Shown here: piece by piece, positions 58,099-64,000 of the stretch
Layout of the letters: the number at the start of each line of letters is the position of its first letter
Position numbering within the stretch: position 1 is the stretch's first letter
Assembly: GCA_014529385.2 (NCBI GenBank)
Contig: CM043963.1
Span: forward strand, 70,088,912 to 70,152,911
Reading direction: 5' to 3'
Source: Adiantum capillus-veneris
Taxonomy: Eukaryota; Streptophyta; Polypodiopsida; Polypodiales; Pteridaceae
Length of the DNA stretch: 64,000 nucleotides
Translations under genes and position numbers: made by a program
The notes under the pieces: generated by a model
The model's database searches: none
What the model was told of the DNA's origin: nothing
Seen by the model: only the letters and a program-made list of their open reading frames with translations

Positions 58099-58290
58099 TG
58101 AAGGAGTACGAGCAGAAGTGCGACGCGAGAGAGAGTGTGAGAAGAAGAGCACAATGATATGGTGAACTTGATCTACTGTAAAATGTAGAGCATAGTGAGT
58201 TCTTATTAGGCTTTAACAAAAGAATATGTGTACATACCTGGCGGCCCGCCCACTTACCTGGGCGACCACATTGGGCTTTATACCCCAACA
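58099..58290 (-). repeat. E6 5' LTR (right, 192 bp)
   Basis: Same ends and length as 54929-55120. Followed by GGGAC (58291-58295), matching GGGAA at 54924-54928 in four of five positions. Confidence 0.93.
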
Positions 58291-58825
58291 GGGACCACAC
58301 CCAAGAAAACTGAAGTTAAGGTACTTTGGGCCTTATCAGATTGTAGAAGAATTAGGCCAAGGAACATTCAGATTGAGGGATGTTTTTGGTACACTTGTTG
58401 TGGAACCGATCAATGGCTTTAGGATGAAGAAATTTTATGGCAAGATTCCCGCGATTCCAAGATGGATGGTAAACAAGGTTGAGGAAATTGGAGTGAAATG
58501 GGTACAACCAGTGTTGGAGTTCAAGGAGGACTCTTTGGGGAACATTTACAGCCATATAGTGTCCAACAGTGGGTTCATGTTGCAGAATGTGGTCGGATTT
58601 GGTTTTGACAAAAGTGTGGTATTGGAGAAAATCCGCAGCGAAATTGCATTGGGTGGCATTGTCCAGGGGTTATGTCATCAAGGAAGTCACCAATTTATGA
58701 CCCGGAATGTTTTTAAGGGAGATTCCCTTGAAGTGAGTGGTACAATCAACACAAGTGTGCGTGGTATTAACACGTACTTTCAGAATAAGGACCATTATGG
58801 GTGGTCAGCGCACGATTTGAGGTGA
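58291..58825 (+). pseudogene. pol: E4 integrase C-terminal domain and following tail
   Basis: It resumes the integrase C-terminal domain after E6 (KLKLRYFGPYQIVEELGQGT, then FRLRDVFGTLVVEPINGFRM). This is followed by about 130 residues that I do not recognise (WVQPVLEFKEDSLGNIYSH and GFMLQNVVGFGFDKSVVLEK). The tail continues in weaker form to about 58990. Confidence 0.75.
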
Positions 58826-60403
58826 AAGGCCACACTCATTTTGCATGCAAGTATCCTGCGTTCGTCGTCAAAAGAAGTTTTACCAGTGTGCGTGAGTTTA
58901 CTATCACCTTCGATGCCATGTCTTTTGAAAGCTTCAGAAAATCTACAGCACCTAAAGAGCAGGAGCTAGGTGAGGAGGAGATGACGTAAACCCGTTCAAT
59001 GAAGATGGCCATGGCCGATTGGCCGAGCTGTTACGTCCCCGCAACGAAAGTATTCAGAGAATGGAGGAAAGTGAGGGGGCAAAATCCGGTGGAGACAATG
59101 CCGTGGAGGAGATGGAGGTCAACGATGAGATATTCGACGTTCATGATCGTGATACGGAGGTATGGTTGCGTCGGGTTGGCCTTTATGAGTATGCATGTTT
59201 ACCATGGGCACTTTGGGAGAAGAATAAGTTTGCAGAGCCGCAGCTTTGCCACCTTAGCGAAAATGCTGGCTATATCATGGAGGGAAAGGACGTTTCCCCA
59301 AATTTGGTGGCAGAGGTCTTCAAGGTTGCGCACAATCCTTTGCACAAGGTAAAGAAAGTGACAGATGCGGTGATGAGGTCCGAATTTGGGCAGCCAGAAG
59401 GCAGTAGGGCTTATTATATGGTGCGGAATTGTGGAAAACTCCACAATACTCACTTATTTTGGTATTTGGATAGGGTTTGTTTGTTGGCAAAAACCGCCTA
59501 TATGTCCAAAGAGGCGTTTGCCCCAATTAATCATGCAGAAGGTGGATTGGGCATCCTTCATTTTTGACAGACTGCAGATTTTAGAGCCAAGGGATAAAAG
59601 GAGGTCACCGTCTGCTATCAAGGTGGCTCCTTACTTGCAGGCAATTCTCTCGTATGTGCTGCAGGTACCTCTCACACCCACACCACTGAGCTTTGTTAAG
59701 AGTCCAGATGTGTAGAGCTTGGGTGATGCAAAGCGTCGGAAGTTAGATTGGGATATGCCTAGTGGGGACAAGCTTAAATCTACATTGGGCCAAGGAAGTA
59801 AGTCAGCAGGCTGGCACATATGAAAAGATGCAGTCATCAGGGAAGGTCACTCTTTTCCCTTTTATGACAGGATTGCCAAAAATCAACACCAAGAGCCGTA
59901 CCATAACTCTGTTTCCATGGGAGGTTCGCGAGGGTTCAGGGGAACAGACCCCGGTGACACAGACCATTAAAACAACCCCTTTTGCTAAACCTACAAGTGT
60001 TAAGTTGGATGGGGTGTTCTCAGTTCAAGATGATGTTCAGAGTTTGTCGGACTTGAATTGGTTTATTTGCAATCAGGAGGCTATGATCCTCACCCTCGAG
60101 ATACAAAAGGCTGAGGGGGAACGCATTGATAGCTTGGAGTGTGAAGTCGGTCAGCTGCAGAGCCGGGTGGATGAAATATTGAAGGAGAAGACATTATTAC
60201 AAGAGGAGCTAGCTCGGGTCAGTGCGGATATGCATAATCCAATTTTTGAGATGGCAGGAACTACACAAGCATTTGAGATATGGGCAGATGGGTGTTGGAC
60301 GGATACGCCGCGACGGACGTCAGCACAGAGAGAACTCACCAAACATATAATGTCAGCAACTAAGGACGAAGCTCGACCCACAGGTGTGTGGAAGCAAGCA
60401 TAA
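58826..60403 (+). pseudogene. E4 extra coding region behind pol
   Basis: Two stretches stand out. 59019-59567 contains VWLRRVGLYEYACLPWALWE and a following YYMVRNCGKLHNTHLFWYL. 59762-60403 contains a coiled-coil-like segment (EIQKAEGERIDSLECEVGQL, then DEILKEKTLLQEELARV). The position matches the ORF3 of E3 and E5, but I see no clear sequence match to them, so this could be another extra protein. No family recognised. Decayed. Confidence 0.5.
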
Positions 60404-60405
60404 GG
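60401..60405. repeat. Probable left target-site duplication of E5
   Basis: TAAGG directly precedes the E5 LTR. The partner copy would lie beyond the window, so it is unconfirmed. Confidence 0.5.
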
Positions 60406-61230
60406 TGTCAACCTACACTCGACCGACTCCTAACTAATTCCTACAGAGGTCTCTACCAATTGTCTAAGTCACAGCCTTCAAGAGTGCATAAGAGGAAACT
60501 TCCTACAATGCTTTCTAGAGCCGAACACCCATCAAACAATCTCGAAACACCATAGAACTTGAAGGAGACCCTACTAATACCAATAGGTCGCTCTCCCTAA
60601 GGTCTATGAACCAAAATCCCAACCCAAAACACCCGGTGCAAAATCACGTAGGATGTCTCGCCGAAATCTGCAGGTCTTCGTTTCCAAAATCTAGAGTTCC
60701 TAATGTATAGTTCTACTCAATGTGAACGCGTAGATATACTACAATGCAAAATCGAACAACGTATGCTCACCCAAACACCCGATGAAGCTCGTAGAAGGAG
60801 CTCGCAAAACCGAACCGTACGCGTGCAATGTAGGTATCGGCGCGTAGCTCTCGTCGGGGGCAACACGCTGCACTTTTCTGCACTCAATTCCAACCACCAG
60901 AGCACACATAGCATTAGGATGAAGCTCACACTCTCTCTCGTACACAGTACACTCACTCACAGACTTCAAAACTTGTTTTTAAAAATGACAAAAGGGTTTT
61001 TTCATTAAGTTCCAAAAGTGGTATGTATACCTTACAATTCTCAAACCCTAAAGTTCCAAAATCAACCATCTACTCAATCTAACTATCAAAACTGCGATAC
61101 AATCTGGAAACTTCTGTAAGTCTCGATATTTACAAGGTGAAAAATCAGGTTTTTCTCAATGAATGAATAATTACAAAAATAATAATCCGCCGAGTAGTTA
61201 GTTACCGTGGTGTGTGTACAGCTTCTAACA
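60406..61230 (-). repeat. E5 3' LTR (825 bp)
   Basis: Plus-strand ends are TGTCAACCTAC and GCTTCTAACA, so on the element strand it runs TGTTAGAAGC to GGTTGACA. It abuts the polypurine tract on the right and the E4 coding end on the left. Short open frames inside it are not genes. Confidence 0.8.
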
Positions 61231-61265
61231 CTCCCCCCCTCCTTGCTCATGTCGTCCCCGACATG
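61231..61265 (-). other. E5 polypurine tract and upstream hairpin
   Basis: The minus strand shows CATGTC, six bases, GACATG (61265-61248), then five bases, then GGAGGGGGGGAG ending at 61231. This is the same layout as E3 at 44258-44292. Confidence 0.75.
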
Positions 61266-61282
61266 ACCGCTGATCTGCTTCT

Positions 61283-63985
61283 TCATCGTATCGTTTCTCG
61301 CATCTTTAGCAGAGATTCGTATCTTGCATGCAGGTTCATCATTGTCGAGCCAAAAATGTCAGTGTTTATTGTGAAGAAGCCTGTGTAGAACGCTTCTTCA
61401 AAATCCTGGAGGTGATAGGATGGTAGAAACATTATCCTTTGATACAGCGCATGTATCACCTCCTTGGAAGGCTGACCAGATAGATCATAAGTGCATCTGT
61501 AAGTATCCTGGAAGAAAAAGATGTTGTCGGTCACCTTGCCTGGCTTGAAAGTCTCGAACACTGCTAAGAGGGTTCTGAAGATTTTCCTCATCATAATGCA
61601 TGTAAGGTCATGTGAGCTAGTGAACAACTTGATGGCGCCCGTTAGGGTTTTCACCATGTATTGGACACTTATTCTCTCACCTGCCTTCAAGCCTGGCAGC
61701 TTAGGGTAGTTCAACCAAGTGGGTTGGCTCCTTTGTAATATTTCCTGCACTTTCCACGTCCTGATCCTTGGTAGAGGACAAAAGCTGAGGTTGTCTCTGA
61801 TATTTTTTGGTGCCTCTACCAAGTGGATTAGGTATTGTGGGTACTTTGTAAGCCAGGCCTTCCTCCACTTTGGCTAAGAATCAACAATGAACCTGACCCC
61901 TTCTGGTTGTGAGGTATCCGCATTGTACAGTGGTACCGTTGGCTCTTCTCTAATCCGCTTGTTGATGGTAGCTGCTTCATATTTCAACAATGGATATGGG
62001 AGAGAGGGTTGAAGCCACTCGCGCCTGAGGTTGCTGGCGTCGATCTTCTGAATGGTCATAGACTTGAAGACCCTCTGCTCCCACTCCAAGGCTTCCTTTG
62101 TGGTCTCTCTCAGCTCCACCTCTATTGCTTTTCACAAATTTTCTTCCTCTTCTTGTGTTAGATACTGCGGCTCTTGAGAGGATCCTTCTAGGATTTCCTC
62201 TTGCATAGGCGTGTCCACCGAATCTGCCACATTTTCTAAGTCAATGCCCTCATTGGCCGCTGGCCTTGTGCTCTCTGGCTCTCCTGCTTACTGTCCTTTT
62301 AACTCCTCAATTTGCCTCAGGAGTTTTTGCTTTTCCGTTTTTGCTTCTTTGCCCATATTCACGAGGAGGTAATTTAGTTCGGCATCTATTCTCTCCGCCT
62401 CCTCGAGCTTTCTCTTCATGCTTTCTACTTCCTCTTGCAGGGCTTTTTGGCCTTCTTCCATTCTCGTTTGCATGATGATAGATCCTTATGCCATCATCAA
62501 TCTCTGCTTTTTCTCTAGAGTCATCTCTTTCTGAAGTTCTTGCATTTGTTCTTCATAGAGTTGACTCTCAGTCGTGATTTGAGTCGAGCTAGTAGCTCTG
62601 ACTCTGGCAGGTGATGCTTGCAGCCTCTGGATGGTCTGATCTTTTACTTTGAGTTGGTCCTTGAGCTCAAGGACCTCATCCTGGCTTGCTTCTTGATCTA
62701 TCTCAGCCTTTTCCTTGGTGTTTCTCATGGCTTCTACTTCTTTAGATTCTTCTGCCAACTGTAGTGTCAGGTTATCTCTTTCCTTCTCGGCATCTAGCAG
62801 TGACTTGCTGAGCTGCTGACACTCTTCTTCAACTGCTTGCATTATTTTTGCGGCTGCTTGATTGGCTTCCTCCATTGCCTGGCAGCTTTGTAGTGCCCTT
62901 GCTAGGCTGGCCTGTAGCTCAGCTTCTCTCTCCTTTTTCCTCTGGCTTTGTCCTTGCAGAGCGTCTACTTCCATTTTAATCTTTACTTCAGTGGACTTGA
63001 GAGCTGTCATCTCTTTCTCTGAAGCCATGGATTGCGCTCTCAACCCTGTTAGCCTCGTCATCACCACGTCCCAGTCGTTGGAGGGCGGGTGCAGGTCCAC
63101 TGTATCTGTAGCAATTTCCTTTAGTTCCACTAGTCTGATGCCTTGCATCTGGTCTTTAGGCCCTGTCCTCGCCAAGTCGAATGCGACTGTGGTGGCTTCT
63201 TCCTTCGTGTATCCTGCAGCTAGCAGGTCCAAAAATGCGTAATAAGAATCTTCTAATTATTTTTGCTCACTTCGAGGCTTAGCCTCTTCTTTTGCCTCCG
63301 GCTCTTGTCTCTGCTCTTGCTCACCTGCTTGATGTTCTTCTTGTTTGTCCTCAGCCTCCTTATCTTCTGGTGGAGGGCTGCTAGGAGGTGGTGAGGGCTG
63401 TGGGCTGGGTTTAGGGCTGGCCGGTAGAGATGCAGGCTTGCCCTTTAAATCCATGTCTGCTTTAGTTTTTCTTTCTCTTTCTTGGCTCTCTTGCTCATCT
63501 AGCAGTTTCTGCCGTATTTGCTGTACTTCCTCCTCTGTGAAAGGTACATGTGGTATATTCTCTGATGCAGCATCAAGAATCTCAAAATTCTTGATATAGT
63601 CCTCAAATCGGTCCCTTTGCACTCTTCGGGACGATCCTGGCATAGACTCTAGAGAAGGCTTCCAGAGTTCACTTAAATCACCCTTGAGGGTGCTCTCTGC
63701 TCGGAAGCTTTCCATCAGCCTCTCTAGTCTTGCCGCTTTCTGTGACCTTGTTTCTTTGGCAGGCCCTTGGGAAAATTCCTTATTCCCTTTCTTTTGCTCG
63801 GGCTGCTCCTCTTGAACTGGCTCTAGCCGTCTTTTCAGTCTTGTAGCCACCCTTGGTGCTCTTTGAGGCTCACCTTCCTTGTCTTCTTTTAGCCTTAGCC
63901 AGTCATTCTGAGACGGGGGGTCAGGCCACCTTCCTTTTGCGTGTAGTGCCCCATAAATCACCTTGGTGATTAGTTCTCCTGGCAC
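61283..63985 (-). pseudogene. E5 ORF3 region (relative of E3 ORF3)
   Basis: Minus-strand order: end of the globular domain (GELITKVIYGALHAKGRWPD, then PSQNDWLRLKED); a basic/acidic low-complexity part with PSPKPSPQPSPPPSSPPP; a long coiled coil (63232-62288); and the conserved C-terminal domain. That domain has REWLQPSLPYPLLKYEAATI, YMVKTLTGAIKLFTSSHDL and YQRIMFLPSYHLQDFEEAFY. Each block has a counterpart in E3 ORF3 in the same order. Conservation between elements with different LTRs suggests the protein mattered to both. Function unknown. Confidence 0.78.
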
Positions 63986-64000
63986 TATATAGGTTGGCTT

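Larger units (their letters stand above)
54929..58290 (-). mobile_element. E6: short Copia element inserted in the E4 integrase
   Basis: E6 is 3362 bp with 192-bp LTRs (54929-55120 and 58099-58290) that differ at 7 positions by eye (3.6%). Flanks are GGGAA on the left and GGGAC on the right, a near-perfect 5-bp target duplication. Minus-strand order: 5' LTR on the right, initiator-Met-type primer site, ~1.06 kb leader, gag, RT, RNase H, polypurine tract, 3' LTR on the left. I recognise no protease or integrase domain, so it is shorter than a full Copia (usually ~5 kb). A few breaks. Confidence 0.9.
49320..60405 (+). mobile_element. E4: Ty3/gypsy element, split by E6 and cut on the right by E5
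   Basis: The order is gag (49320-50620), protease (51380-51920), RT and RNase H (52305-53760), integrase (53990-54928 and 58291-58500), then extra coding stretches (to 60403). The polymerase is Tat/Athila-like (FAWDYSDFKGMDPDVYKHKI; IVVVPKKSGKIHVCVDYRKL). E6 sits inside the integrase and E5 begins directly after the extra region, so the E4 3' LTR should lie right of the window. The 5' LTR was not identified. Decayed, around ten breaks. Confidence 0.8.
60406..64000 (-). mobile_element. E5: Ty3/gypsy element with ORF3, 3' part only, inserted at the end of E4
   Basis: The visible part is the 3' LTR (60406-61230), polypurine tract (61231-61242), hairpin and ORF3 region (61283-63985), with the rest off-window to the right. 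It is a relative of E3, not a copy: ORF3 blocks and the hairpin/polypurine arrangement match, while the LTR sequence does not obviously align. ORF3 is broken in perhaps four or five places. Confidence 0.85.

Noticed and set aside
60703-61008. Open frames on both strands in the E5 LTR
   Set aside because: Located fully inside an LTR, overlapping each other, without a domain signature.
1-64000. tRNA, rRNA, SINE, Helitron or intact host genes
   Set aside because: Looked for clover-leaf A/B boxes, rRNA-like blocks, CTRR-type ends and exon-like host domains by eye; found none I could defend.

Overview
The window looks like intergenic DNA from a land plant with a very large genome. It is wall-to-wall LTR retrotransposons, nested inside one another, and I found no intact host gene, rRNA, tRNA or CRISPR array. 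Plant origin is supported by Tat-type Ty3/gypsy polymerases, a primer-binding site matching plant tRNA-Asp, and Copia elements with an initiator-Met tRNA site. A gymnosperm or fern is my guess from element size and nesting; the sequence alone does not settle the species.

Layout. 1-356: 3' end of a Copia element (LTR 130-356) whose body lies left of the window. 357-19782: three diverged head-to-tail copies (A, B, C) of a ~3.1 kb unit whose only clear coding part is a Copia-type gag. Unit C is split by element E1 (7207-17880, minus strand, Ty3/gypsy, target duplication ATCAC). 19783-23825: no recognised gene; it holds a possible transposon-protein fragment, a degenerate CACTTG array and the presumed 3' LTR of E2. 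23826-48799: E2, a minus-strand Ty3/gypsy of an unusual, fungal-looking lineage, split inside its reverse transcriptase by E3 (26209-45227, plus strand, 19 kb, target duplication AGATC). 49320-60405: E4, a plus-strand Ty3/gypsy, split in its integrase by a short Copia, E6 (54929-58290, minus strand). E4 is cut at its 3' side by E5 (60406 to beyond the window end, minus strand).

Relative ages from LTR pairs compared by eye: E1 oldest (~10% divergence), E6 ~3.6% (7 differences in 192), E3 youngest (~1.7%, about 16 substitutions in ~930). Absolute dates depend on the unknown host rate.

The most interesting object is E3. Besides gag and pol it shows (i) nine copies of a 24-bp palindrome in two non-coding clusters with two preferred spacings, (ii) a tandemly doubled H-x6-H-x30-C-x2-C zinc module before the integrase core, (iii) a second retropepsin-like domain after the integrase, and (iv) a large ORF3 region behind pol. 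E5 carries a clearly related ORF3 region, and both elements share a small hairpin just before the polypurine tract. E1 and E4 also carry extra coding regions behind pol, so long 3' ORFs recur in this family. All retroelements here are treated as fossils: E3 is the best preserved and E1 and units A-C the most decayed.
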